Part shown: piece after piece, positions 25,298 through 33,150 of the stretch | Layout of the letters: each line of letters begins with the position of its first letter | Numbering within the stretch: the first letter of the stretch is position 1 | Assembly (NCBI GenBank): GCA_038534135.1 | Contig: JBCAXJ010000003.1 | Coordinates: 73,995 to 137,994, forward strand | Direction: 5' to 3' | DNA length: 64,000 bases | DNA from: Thermohalobaculum sp038534135 | Lineage (GTDB): Bacteria; Pseudomonadota; Alphaproteobacteria; Rhodobacterales; Rhodobacteraceae | Made by a program: the position numbers and the translations under genes | Notes under the pieces: model-generated | Databases searched by the model: none | Seen by the model: only the letters and a program-made list of their open reading frames with translations | Told to the model about the DNA's origin: nothing

Positions 25298-25511
25298 GAA
25301 GCACCTTCTCTGCTAGGCGCGGAGCAGTCTTCCAACCCTCGTTCGGCACAGCCAAGCGACGCCAGACCTCCTCTCGGGGGGAGGCATCGGCGATGTCGCA
25401 CGCGGCTCCCGCGATGATCCTGCGGCGAACCTTGGCTTCTGGGCCGAGCGCCGCGAAGCCCCCACCCAGACCGGTCGCCGCCCTTCGGCGCGTCGATCGA
25501 CGTCTGCCCGA

Positions 25512-26432
25512 TCATGAGTAATGCACCTTGCGCTCGACGAGCCAACGCTGGGTCAGCGTCAGCATCAGCACGAAGGCGAGGAAGATCATCGTGATCGCCG
25601 AGCCCATGCCGATCAGGTTCTGCTGGATGCCCTTCTCGAAGATCGCGAACATCATGACGTAGACTGACTTCGACGGCCCCCCGCCCTGCGGATAGAACGC
25701 CTCGACCGTATCGAAGACCTGGAACGAGCGGATGCAGGTGATGGTCACGACAAACACCGTCGTCGGCCCCAGCATCGGCCAGGTCACCAGCCGGAAGCGC
25801 TCCCAACCTGATTTCGCGCCGTCCATCTCGGCGGCGTGATAAAGCTCGCGCGGCACGCTGGTCAGACCCGCCAGATACAGCACCATATTGAAGCCAAAGC
25901 CCTGCCAGACGCCGATGAACGCGACCGTCCAGATCGCGTATTGCTTGTCGCCAAGCCACAGCGGGAAGGTGCGCTCGCAGCCCTCGCGGAAGAACGCGAA
26001 CGTCTCCAGCCACGTCCCGCAGCCCTGCGCCAGTGTCTGGTTGATCAAACCCACCGTCGGGTGCAGCGTGAACTCCCAGACAATCGCCATGGCCAGCAAG
26101 GCGGCCATCACCGGCAGGAAGTAGATCGTCTTGTAGACATCGCCAAACCGCCGCAGCGAGTTGATCAGCAGCGCCGCCCCCAGCCCCAGCGCCACCGACA
26201 ATGGCACAACGACCAGCACATAGGTAAAGGTCGCGACGAACATTTTCTGGAACGAGGATCGGCTAAAGATCCGATCGTAGTTCTTGTCGCCGACCCAGCG
26301 GAAGCTGTCATTGCCCAGCGAATAGTCCGTGAAAGACAATGTCGCGGCCACCCCGATCGGCAGGATCAGGATCACGATCATCAGAATGATCGCCGGCGCG
26401 ACGAACCAGATATGCGCGCGCGACTGGCGCAT
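25512..26432 (-). CDS. ABC importer inner-membrane permease (UgpA/MalF class)
   Basis: The 306-residue permease begins with helix FVAPAIILMIVILILPIGVA and has the EAA loop in YHAAEMDGAKSGWERFRLVT. Between helices 3 and 4 it carries an added periplasmic segment with two cysteines (LAQGCGTW and FFREGCERTF). Its ATG overlaps the ATPase stop by one base (TGATG), so the two are translationally coupled. It supplies half of the membrane channel of the importer. Confidence 0.88.
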   Translation of the reverse strand: MRQSRAHIWFVAPAIILMIVILILPIGVAATLSFTDYSLGNDSFRWVGDKNYDRIFSRSSFQKMFVATFTYVLVVVPLSVALGLGAALLINSLRRFGDVYKTIYFLPVMAALLAMAIVWEFTLHPTVGLINQTLAQGCGTWLETFAFFREGCERTFPLWLGDKQYAIWTVAFIGVWQGFGFNMVLYLAGLTSVPRELYHAAEMDGAKSGWERFRLVTWPMLGPTTVFVVTITCIRSFQVFDTVEAFYPQGGGPSKSVYVMMFAIFEKGIQQNLIGMGSAITMIFLAFVLMLTLTQRWLVERKVHYS

Positions 26433-27580
26433 CAGGCAACCGCCTTTGCCAGCTGTGGTTCATCCAGAAAGCGCAGTCGCGCGCCGTCCTTGCCGAATGC
26501 CAACGCCTTGCCGGGTTGCGGCGTGGCATGGACCGTCTGGCCGATATCAATCGATCCCGCCTGCAAAGGATCGGCCCGCACGACAATCCGATGCGCCCCC
26601 AGATCGACATGCAGAAAGATGTCTGATCCCATGTTCTCGCGGTGCACGACCGTGCCGGACAGGATCGAGGGTCCTGCCTCGGACACCAGATCCAGATGCT
26701 CGGGCCGCAAGCCGATCCGAACAGCACCTTGCGCCGCGCCCGAAAGACGCCGGTTCAGCGTGGTTTCATATAGATGCACGCGCCCCTCGAAATCGCAGGC
26801 CGCATCCAGAACGTTGATCTTTGGCGAGCCGACGAACTGAGCGACCCTCAGATCAATCGGATCTTCATAGACGGTGGATGGCGCATGCAGTTGCAGGATC
26901 TCGCCGCCCATCATGACCGCCATGCGGTCCGACATCGTCAACGCTTCGGCCTGATCATGGGTGACATAGATGAACGTTGCATCCAGATCGCGGTGCAACT
27001 CGGCCAGTTCGGCCCGCATGTGCACGCGCAGCGCTGCGTCCAGGTTCGACAAGGGTTCATCCATCAGAAACGCCACCGGCTTGCGCACCATCGCCCGGCC
27101 CAGGGCCGCGCGCTGTCGTTGCCCGCCGGAAAGCTGCCCCGGCTTGCGCGCGAGCAACTGTTCGATCTGCAGCACCTGCGCAGTCTCGGAAACCTGCGTC
27201 GCGATCGCCTTGATCTTGTTGCCCGCAATCATCCGCCCGACGATCGGAAACCGTTCCAGGAACGAAAGCGACCGCAGGCGCAGCGGCACCGCCATGTTCT
27301 GCCCGACCGTCAGATGCGGATAAAGCGCGTAGGACTGGAACACCATCGCCAGGTTGCGATCCGCTGGCCGGACCGTGTTGACCAGGCGGTCTCCGATATG
27401 GACATCACCGCCGGTCTGGCTCTCTAGCCCTGCGATGATCCTCAGCAATGTGGACTTGCCGCAGCCGGAAGGACCGACAAGCGTCAGAAACTCGCCATCG
27501 CGGATGTCCAGATCGATCCCGCGCAGGACCGGCGTGTCGCTAAACGACTTGGTGATCCCAGATAGGCTGATTCCCGCCAT
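26432..27580 (-). CDS. ABC importer ATP-binding protein (UgpC/MalK class)
   Basis: This 382-residue ATPase has Walker A GPSGCGKSTLL, Q-loop VFQSYALYPHL, signature LSGGQRQRAALGRA, Walker B VAFLMDEPLSNLD and the switch His in VTHDQAEAL. The C-terminal TOBE/OB part (AVRIGLRPEHLDLV) is typical of MalK/UgpC and often carries regulation. Start ATG 27580 follows CGAGGACGTC; longer in-frame starts are less likely. It is the first gene of the importer operon and diverges from the LysR gene. An ATG-ACG-TCAT palindrome lies in the shared promoter region. Confidence 0.9.
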   Translation of the reverse strand: MAGISLSGITKSFSDTPVLRGIDLDIRDGEFLTLVGPSGCGKSTLLRIIAGLESQTGGDVHIGDRLVNTVRPADRNLAMVFQSYALYPHLTVGQNMAVPLRLRSLSFLERFPIVGRMIAGNKIKAIATQVSETAQVLQIEQLLARKPGQLSGGQRQRAALGRAMVRKPVAFLMDEPLSNLDAALRVHMRAELAELHRDLDATFIYVTHDQAEALTMSDRMAVMMGGEILQLHAPSTVYEDPIDLRVAQFVGSPKINVLDAACDFEGRVHLYETTLNRRLSGAAQGAVRIGLRPEHLDLVSEAGPSILSGTVVHRENMGSDIFLHVDLGAHRIVVRADPLQAGSIDIGQTVHATPQPGKALAFGKDGARLRFLDEPQLAKAVA

Positions 27581-27642
27581 GACGTCCTCGAATCGCCTCT
27601 GCGCTGACGCCATTACAATTAACAAACGCCGTTATCGTTATG

Positions 27643-27652
27643 ATGACGTCAT
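27643..27652. promoter_or_regulatory. Candidate operator between importer operon and LysR gene
   Basis: The perfect palindrome ATGACGTCAT lies in the AT-rich 127-base divergent region between the ABC ATPase gene and the LysR gene, where such a regulator would be expected to bind. It is found by eye only and has no tested function. Confidence 0.35.
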
Positions 27653-27707
27653 ATTAGTGTGGCTAATGAGCGGGTGAGCCTTATCGCTTCTTGGTTGTGG
27701 AACCGTC

Positions 27708-28601
27708 ATGAAACCCAGCCCGTATCACATCGCCGCCTTCACGCAGGTCGCCCGGGCCCGCTCGTTCTCGCGCGCGGCCGAGGCGATGGGCCTGACGCAA
27801 TCCGCCGTGACCCAGCATGTCGCCAAGCTGGAAAGAACCATGGGCGCGCAACTGTTTGTCCGGCGGCGGGACGGGCTGGAACTGACCTCGGCGGGGCGTG
27901 ACCTGTTCGACATCTCGGACCGGATGCTGGCGTTGGAGCAGCAGATCGCGGAGAAGGTCGCGGCTTACAGCGATCTCTCCGCCGGGTCGCTCCGGATCAT
28001 CGCGAACGCGCCGCGCCCGGCAATGCCGATCCTGTCCGAGTACTCGCGCCTCTACCCGGAGGTGCAGATCTTCTTCAGTCTCGTTCCCTGGTCCGTGGCG
28101 ATGGAAACCGTTCTCGCGCGCGACGCCGACATCGCCATCATCACCGAACCCGATCCCGTCCCCGGCGCCATGGTGCTCGAGCTCGAGCGCACCTGCTACA
28201 GGGCCCGCATGCGACAGGAACACCCTTTGGCGTCTCGGCCCGAGGTCACGCTCAGCGATCTCTCCCATGAACTGCTGGTCCTGCCCGAGGACGGCTCGCT
28301 CACCCAGCGGCTCGTGCGGCAGAAGATGGCCGATCACGGACAGGCAATGCGTCGCGTGATCCAGACCGCAACCTTCCCGCTGGTGCGCGAGGCGCTGCTG
28401 CACGGCATCGGCATCGGCGTCCTGCTGGAAAACAGCATGTTCCCATCGCGCCAACTTGTCTCGGTGCCGATCCGCGAGATGCCCGAAACCTATGGCCACT
28501 GCCTGGTCACGCCATCGGACAAGTCCGACCTGCGTGCGGTGCAGAGCTTCACGGACATCGCCCGCCAGCTTTACACAGACCCGGTGGTGCGCCGGGCTTG
28601 A
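27708..28601 (+). CDS. LysR-family transcriptional regulator
   Basis: This 297-residue regulator has an N-terminal winged helix-turn-helix (YHIAAFTQVARARSFSRAAE, then TQSAVTQHVAKLER) and a periplasmic-binding-like effector domain from about residue 90. Divergence from the ABC importer operon suggests it controls the importer in response to the transported compound or a product of it. ATG 27708 begins right before the HTH, as usual for the family. Effector unknown. Confidence 0.88.
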   Translation: MKPSPYHIAAFTQVARARSFSRAAEAMGLTQSAVTQHVAKLERTMGAQLFVRRRDGLELTSAGRDLFDISDRMLALEQQIAEKVAAYSDLSAGSLRIIANAPRPAMPILSEYSRLYPEVQIFFSLVPWSVAMETVLARDADIAIITEPDPVPGAMVLELERTCYRARMRQEHPLASRPEVTLSDLSHELLVLPEDGSLTQRLVRQKMADHGQAMRRVIQTATFPLVREALLHGIGIGVLLENSMFPSRQLVSVPIREMPETYGHCLVTPSDKSDLRAVQSFTDIARQLYTDPVVRRA

Positions 28602-28893
28602 TAATCCTGTGTCCAAGCGTCGTGCGCGGCTCCAACATCCGACTCCTCTCCCCGCAATGGCCGGTTGTTTCTTGGGCTTGGGATCAGATCATCGCCTTAC
28701 GACGATCAGACTGTTTGTACGCGATCCAGACAGCTGGGCTCGACCGCAAGATCACGCTTTGGTCGGCTCTGAGCCCTTACTTCCGTGGATCGCATTGCGA
28801 TTGGACGGGAGTGTGAGGCGCAACGTCAGTGGATCCTTCTTACGCTTGGCCTTATACATCACTCGCTAAGAATCTAAGTTTGGAGAATTATTG

Positions 28894-29520
28894 ATGAACG
28901 AAGAGCTGTTATTCTACCGCAAAGTGACCGAGAGACGCGTGCAGTTAAATGATAGGACGTCGTCGAATTTCAACGTTCGAGCGAAGCTTTATATTCGCAC
29001 TGCCGTGATTTGGGGTGAAGCGCTTACGATCAAAAGATTCCAGGAGAATGATTTTGAAATTGATCTGCTTTCAGACTCCGAGATTGTTGAAAAGGTATAC
29101 GAAATTGAGGCATTTCTTGAGGAGCTAAAGGCAAAGTATATCCGAGAAATCGAGCCAAACTTGTTTAAAAATGTTATCGACTTGGACGACGACTGGAAAG
29201 CGAGGGCGACAACTCTGGTTGGCAAAATTCGGGGTATTGTTCAGAAAGCAAAGATGGCGGAAAATCTACGGGAGCCAATTTTTCGTTCACTCAATGATCT
29301 GCAAAGCCAACTCGATAAAAACAGGTCGACAGTTGAGGCGATCTCAGAAACATGGGTGCAGTTGATGAGAGCGATTGGTTGTGGCGCGAGAGAAGTCGAA
29401 CCTGCAGTGAAGGTTGCCGAACGCCTCTTGAAAGACCGAGCAACGTTGGAGCAACACCAAATCGAGGAAAAAAAGAAACCGCCATCATTACCCAGCCCTC
29501 CGACCGATGATTTGGACTAG
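28894..29520 (+). CDS. AT-rich hypothetical protein, 208 residues
   Basis: No family is recognised. The protein is soluble, highly charged and predicted helical, with a likely coiled segment (LEELKAKYIREIEPNLFKNV) and a Lys/Pro-rich end (EEKKKPPSLPSPPTDDLD). GGAGAA lies before ATG 28894. Base composition is markedly AT-richer than the surroundings, like the gene at 22251-22811, so it is probably a recent arrival. It stands alone between LysR and a gene-free stretch. Confidence 0.65.
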   Translation: MNEELLFYRKVTERRVQLNDRTSSNFNVRAKLYIRTAVIWGEALTIKRFQENDFEIDLLSDSEIVEKVYEIEAFLEELKAKYIREIEPNLFKNVIDLDDDWKARATTLVGKIRGIVQKAKMAENLREPIFRSLNDLQSQLDKNRSTVEAISETWVQLMRAIGCGAREVEPAVKVAERLLKDRATLEQHQIEEKKKPPSLPSPPTDDLD

Positions 29521-29844
29521 GAATTTCAGATGTGAGCAAATTCCTAGATGGGAGCATCCGACGGTAGCGCATCATTCCAGTAGAGCGAACGGCAGCAATC
29601 TCAGGGGCAGACCGCGAATCCGGCTGTTTTACTCAGATGGCAGCTTTGTCCCGAAAGCCGTGATTGGTGCAGAACATTGAACGCCTATCGTAGCCGGGCT
29701 GCCGTCATCGCCCCCGCAAGTGTCGCCGTGTGATGCCGGAAACAGATTTATTGAATGTGGGATCTGTGTGCACCGCGAAACCCCAAAGCGATTGAAACCG
29801 GAATTGCAGAGCCAATCCGCCCGATCAGGTCACGATTAGTCGCG
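29521..29844. other. Gene-free stretch after the AT-rich orphan
   Basis: About 320 bases without a convincing gene, RNA gene or repeat. I looked for tRNA-like T-arm sequences and attachment-site repeats around the AT-rich orphan and saw none. Confidence 0.4.
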
Positions 29845-31194
29845 TCAGAGCGTCGACAGCGCTGCATCGACAGCGTTCAGCACAGTCGCAGCCTCGTGCT
29901 CGGAAACCACCAGCGGCGGCGACAGGATCACGTTCGCACCCGATGCGCGGACCATCGCACCGTTCTCATAGACAAGCCCCTGAACCTTCAGTCCGACATC
30001 GGGCGTGACCGGCGTCTTCGCCGCGCGGTCCGAGACCATCTCGAACGCCGTCATCAGCCCGTGCCCGCCGCGCACGTCGCCGATGATCTCGTGCTTGTCC
30101 TGCAGGGCCTTCAACCCGTTGAACAGCTGCGTCCCGCGGGCCGCGGCGTTCTCGACCACGTTCAGGCGCTTCGTCTCGGCCAGGCACGCCAGTGCTGCGG
30201 CTGCCCCGACCGGGTGCGCCGAGTATGTGTACCCATGGCCGATCGAGCCCTCGGCGCCCGCGCTCTCGAACACCTCGGCGACGGCTTCCGAGATCATCGC
30301 CGCACCGAACGGGAAGTAGCCGTTCGTGATCGCCTTCGCGGTGCACATCATGTCGGGGGCCACGCCCCAATGCCGCGATCCGCACCAGTCTCCGCAGCGC
30401 CCGAACCCGGTGATCACCTCGTCCGCGATCATCAGGATGCCGTGCCTCGAGCAGATCTCGCGCATTCCGGGCATCAGGCTCTCGTGCGGCACATGCACAC
30501 CGCCCGCGCCGAGGATCGGTTCCATGATGAAGGCGGCGATGGTGCCAGCGCCCTGAAACGCAATCTCGTCTTCGGCGGCTTGAAGGATGTGCTGCGCCAG
30601 TGCCGCCGGATCGGTGATCCCGTGCGGATCGCGATAGGGATAGGGCGCGGGCAGATGGTGACACCCGGTCAGCAGCGGCTCGTAGTTCGTCCGAAACCGG
30701 TTGTTCCCATTGACCGAGGCACCGCCGAAATGCGTGCCGTGATAGCCTTTCTTTAGGCTCAGGAACTTGGTACGTCCGGGCGCGCCCTTGATCTTGTGAT
30801 ACTGCCGCGCCAGCCGCAGCGCGGTCTCGACCGAGTCCGATCCGCCAGAGGTGAAGAACGCCCGTCCCATGCCCTCGGTCGCGAACCACTGGCGCAGTTC
30901 CCACGACAGCTCGATCGCTGCATCGTTCGATGTGCCCGCAAAGGCCGAGTAATAGGGCAGCGTCTCCAACTGCTCCCGGATCGCCGCTTTGATCGGGTCG
31001 CAGGAATAGCCCAGGTTCACGTTCCAAAGCCCCCCGACCCCGTCAACCGTGCGATGGCCGTCGATGTCGGTGATGTGGCAGCCCTCGGCCCTGGTAACGA
31101 TGACCGGCACGTCCTTCTGCAGCTTTCCGGGATGCCCCATCGGGTGCCACATATGCCGCGCATTGTTCTCCTTGAGAAAATTGTCGTCCTTCAT
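29845..31194 (-). CDS. Class III PLP-dependent aminotransferase (omega-amino acid:pyruvate type)
   Basis: The 449-residue enzyme has FFTSGGSDSVETALRLARQY (PLP phosphate region), KKGYHGTHFGG, the Asp-containing GILMIADEVITGFGR, and the Schiff-base lysine in TAKAITNGYFPFGA. This is the pattern of omega-amino acid or diamine transaminases using pyruvate or 2-oxoglutarate. Substrate is not fixed by sequence. It diverges from the Tm-1-like gene; the intervening 145 bases contain one copy of a 20-nt direct repeat. Confidence 0.88.
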   Translation of the reverse strand: MKDDNFLKENNARHMWHPMGHPGKLQKDVPVIVTRAEGCHITDIDGHRTVDGVGGLWNVNLGYSCDPIKAAIREQLETLPYYSAFAGTSNDAAIELSWELRQWFATEGMGRAFFTSGGSDSVETALRLARQYHKIKGAPGRTKFLSLKKGYHGTHFGGASVNGNNRFRTNYEPLLTGCHHLPAPYPYRDPHGITDPAALAQHILQAAEDEIAFQGAGTIAAFIMEPILGAGGVHVPHESLMPGMREICSRHGILMIADEVITGFGRCGDWCGSRHWGVAPDMMCTAKAITNGYFPFGAAMISEAVAEVFESAGAEGSIGHGYTYSAHPVGAAAALACLAETKRLNVVENAAARGTQLFNGLKALQDKHEIIGDVRGGHGLMTAFEMVSDRAAKTPVTPDVGLKVQGLVYENGAMVRASGANVILSPPLVVSEHEAATVLNAVDAALSTL

Positions 31195-31289
31195 GGTGCG
31201 GCCTTTCGGGAGAGCGATGGGATCGCCCTAAAGTTTGACAGCAAGCCGGGAAGGCGACAATCGTTTTCGGCCCGCCTGACATGCGTGTC

Positions 31290-31309
31290 CTGACAGGGGT
31301 GTATTGACC
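31290..31309 (+). repeat. 20-nt direct repeat, left copy
   Basis: A perfect 20-nt sequence containing TGACAGGGGTGTATTGAC recurs at 32578-32597, on the same strand and on either side of the Tm-1-like gene. The left copy lies 31 bases before that gene's start. TATTGAC could also serve as a -35 element. Confidence 0.9.
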
Positions 31310-31339
31310 ATATTGCAACGGTGACGTGGCGGAGGATCC

Positions 31340-32581
31340 ATGACCGACAAGACCATCCTGATCGTCGGGACGTGGGACACCAAGGACGCCGAGCTTGGCT
31401 ACATGGCCAGTTGCATTGCAGGGCAGGGCGGGGGCGTGCTGAAGATGGATGTCAGTGTTCTGGGCGAGCCCTCCGCGCCGTGCGATGTCTCCAAGCATCA
31501 GGTGGCCCAGGCTGCGGACAGCACGATCCAGGCCGCCATCGACTCTGGGGACGAGAACACAGCCATGCAGATCATGGCGCTGGGGGCGTCCCGGCTGACC
31601 GCAGACCTCCACCAACAGGGGCGCATCGACGGTGTCGTCATCCTGGGCGGGACCATGGGCACCGACCTCGCGTTGGACGTCTGCCAGGCACTGCCGTTGG
31701 GCGTGCCGAAATACGTCGTCTCGACGGTGTCGTTCTCGCCCTTGATCCCACCCGATCGCCTGTCCTCGGACATCCAGATGATCCTCTGGGCAGGCGGGCT
31801 CTACGGTCTGAACTCGGTCTGCAAGGCATCGCTGTCCCAGGCGGCGGGTGCCGTCCTGGGTGCTGCCCGCGCGGTCGAGCGGCCTGCCATCGATCGGCCC
31901 GTAATCGGCATGACCTCGCTCGGGTCGTCGTGCCTCTCCTATATGAAGCACCTCAAACCCGCGCTCGAGGACCGCGGGTTCGAGGTCGCGATCTTCCACG
32001 CCACCGGAATGGGCGGCATGGCCTTCGAGACCATTGCGGCAAAGGGCGGCTTTGCGTGCGTGATGGACTTCGCGCTGCCCGAGCTTGGCAACCTGATGGC
32101 GGGGTCGGTGGTTCATGCCGGCCCTGACCGGATGCTCGGCGCGGGACGTGCCGGGACCCCGCAGATGATCGCGCCGGGCTGTCTTGACCTGATCGATTTT
32201 GCGGGCTGGCAGGAGATCCCCGACCGCTATCAGGATCGTCCGTTCCATGCCCACAACCGGCTGATCAAATCGTCGGGTCTGAACGCCGAGGAACGTCGCG
32301 AGACCGCGCGCGAGATTGCCCGCCGCATCGCCCCGTCAAAGACCCCGGTGCAGGTGTTCCTGCCACTCGGTGGCATCGAGGAATGGGACAAACCCGGCGA
32401 GCCCGCGCACGACCCGGCCGCACAGGCCGCGTTCTTCGAAGAAATGCGCAAGGCAATCCCGGCCAATCGGTTAATCCAGGTCCCGGCGCACATCAACGAC
32501 GAAGCGTTCGCCAAGTCGGTGCTGACCCTGTTCGACCGGTGGTGCGCAGATGGACTTGTCGCGCCCGGCGTTGCCGCCTGA
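31340..32581 (+). CDS. Tm-1-like ATP-binding domain protein (UPF0261)
   Basis: The 413-residue protein matches UPF0261: an N-terminal LIVGTWDTKDAELGYM, GGTMGTDLALDVCQALP, and the C-terminal domain with IGMTSLGSSCLSYM, FHATGMGGMAFE and VFLPLGGIEEWDKPG. Members occur in catabolic operons and as the plant virus-resistance protein Tm-1. The bacterial function is not settled. GGAGG precedes ATG 31340. It stands alone and divergent from the aminotransferase. The stop codon lies inside the right copy of the 20-nt repeat. Confidence 0.88.
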   Translation: MTDKTILIVGTWDTKDAELGYMASCIAGQGGGVLKMDVSVLGEPSAPCDVSKHQVAQAADSTIQAAIDSGDENTAMQIMALGASRLTADLHQQGRIDGVVILGGTMGTDLALDVCQALPLGVPKYVVSTVSFSPLIPPDRLSSDIQMILWAGGLYGLNSVCKASLSQAAGAVLGAARAVERPAIDRPVIGMTSLGSSCLSYMKHLKPALEDRGFEVAIFHATGMGGMAFETIAAKGGFACVMDFALPELGNLMAGSVVHAGPDRMLGAGRAGTPQMIAPGCLDLIDFAGWQEIPDRYQDRPFHAHNRLIKSSGLNAEERRETAREIARRIAPSKTPVQVFLPLGGIEEWDKPGEPAHDPAAQAAFFEEMRKAIPANRLIQVPAHINDEAFAKSVLTLFDRWCADGLVAPGVAA

Positions 32582-32597
32582 CAGGGGTGTATTGACC
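32578..32597 (+). repeat. 20-nt direct repeat, right copy
   Basis: Identical to 31290-31309. It begins at the stop codon of the Tm-1-like gene. The two copies are 1288 bases apart, so the gene plus its leader is exactly bracketed. Confidence 0.9.
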
Positions 32598-32668
32598 CTT
32601 TGTTCACCGATGCCAGTGCGCATCCGTTCGCTTTCGCAACCGCTGCCAAATCCGGTTAACGGAAAATT

Positions 32669-32686
32669 ACGTGACAAAGATCACGA
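32669..32686. promoter_or_regulatory. CRP-type palindrome in intergenic region
   Basis: CGTGACAAAGATCACG is a GTGA-N6-TCAC inverted repeat, the layout bound by CRP/FNR-family regulators (CRP-like rather than FixK-like, which uses TTGA-N6-TCAA). It lies between the Tm-1-like gene and the end of the anthranilate island, about 90 bases past the Tm-1 stop. No gene starts immediately downstream on either strand, so its target is unclear. Confidence 0.4.
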
Positions 32687-32754
32687 GCATAATCACGCGG
32701 GATTTAATCCCTGTGTTCCGCGTTTGTCCGGCGCGCTGCATGCGCCGAGAGACC

Positions 32755-33150
32755 CTAATCCGGGATCACCGCTGTCGCCTCGATCTCGACCTTGGCGCGG
32801 TCTTCTAGAAGACCTGAAATCACGAACAGTGACATGGCCGGAAAGTGCCGCCCCAGCACATCGCGATAGACAGCGCCCAGCTCCTGTTGCCGGGCTACGT
32901 ATTCCGACTTGTCGATCAGGAACCAGGTCAGGCGCACGATGTGCTCGGGCTTGCCGCCTGCCGCCTCGACCACGTCCACGATGTTGCGCAGGGCCTGGGC
33001 CACCTGGCCAATAAAATCATCAGTTTCAAAGACTTGGTCGGTCGTCCAGCCGATCTGACCGCCGACATACAACGTCCTGCCGGTCGCCAGAACACCGTTC
33101 GCATAGCCCTTCGCGGGCTTCCAGCCCTCGGGGTGGATGACCTCATGCAT
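32755..33150 (-). CDS. RidA/YjgF-family enamine/imine deaminase
   Basis: This 131-residue protein has the RidA pattern: HPEGWKPAKGYANGV, LYVGGQIGW, QVAQALRNIVDVVEAAGG, and the C-terminal EIEATAVIPD. The active-site Arg common in RidA is not obvious at its usual place, so it may be one of the divergent subgroups. As last gene of the anthraniloyl-CoA island it may hydrolyse an enamine made from 2-aminobenzoyl-CoA. GAAGGAGGG precedes ATG 33150. It overlaps the end of the ligase gene by 8 bases. Confidence 0.82.
   Translation of the reverse strand: MHEVIHPEGWKPAKGYANGVLATGRTLYVGGQIGWTTDQVFETDDFIGQVAQALRNIVDVVEAAGGKPEHIVRLTWFLIDKSEYVARQQELGAVYRDVLGRHFPAMSLFVISGLLEDRAKVEIEATAVIPD

Noticed and set aside
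25294..26013. Long minus-strand frame overlapping the MalF-class permease
   Set aside because: It is another reading frame of a clear membrane permease and has the Arg/Gly-rich composition typical of GC-rich shadow frames.
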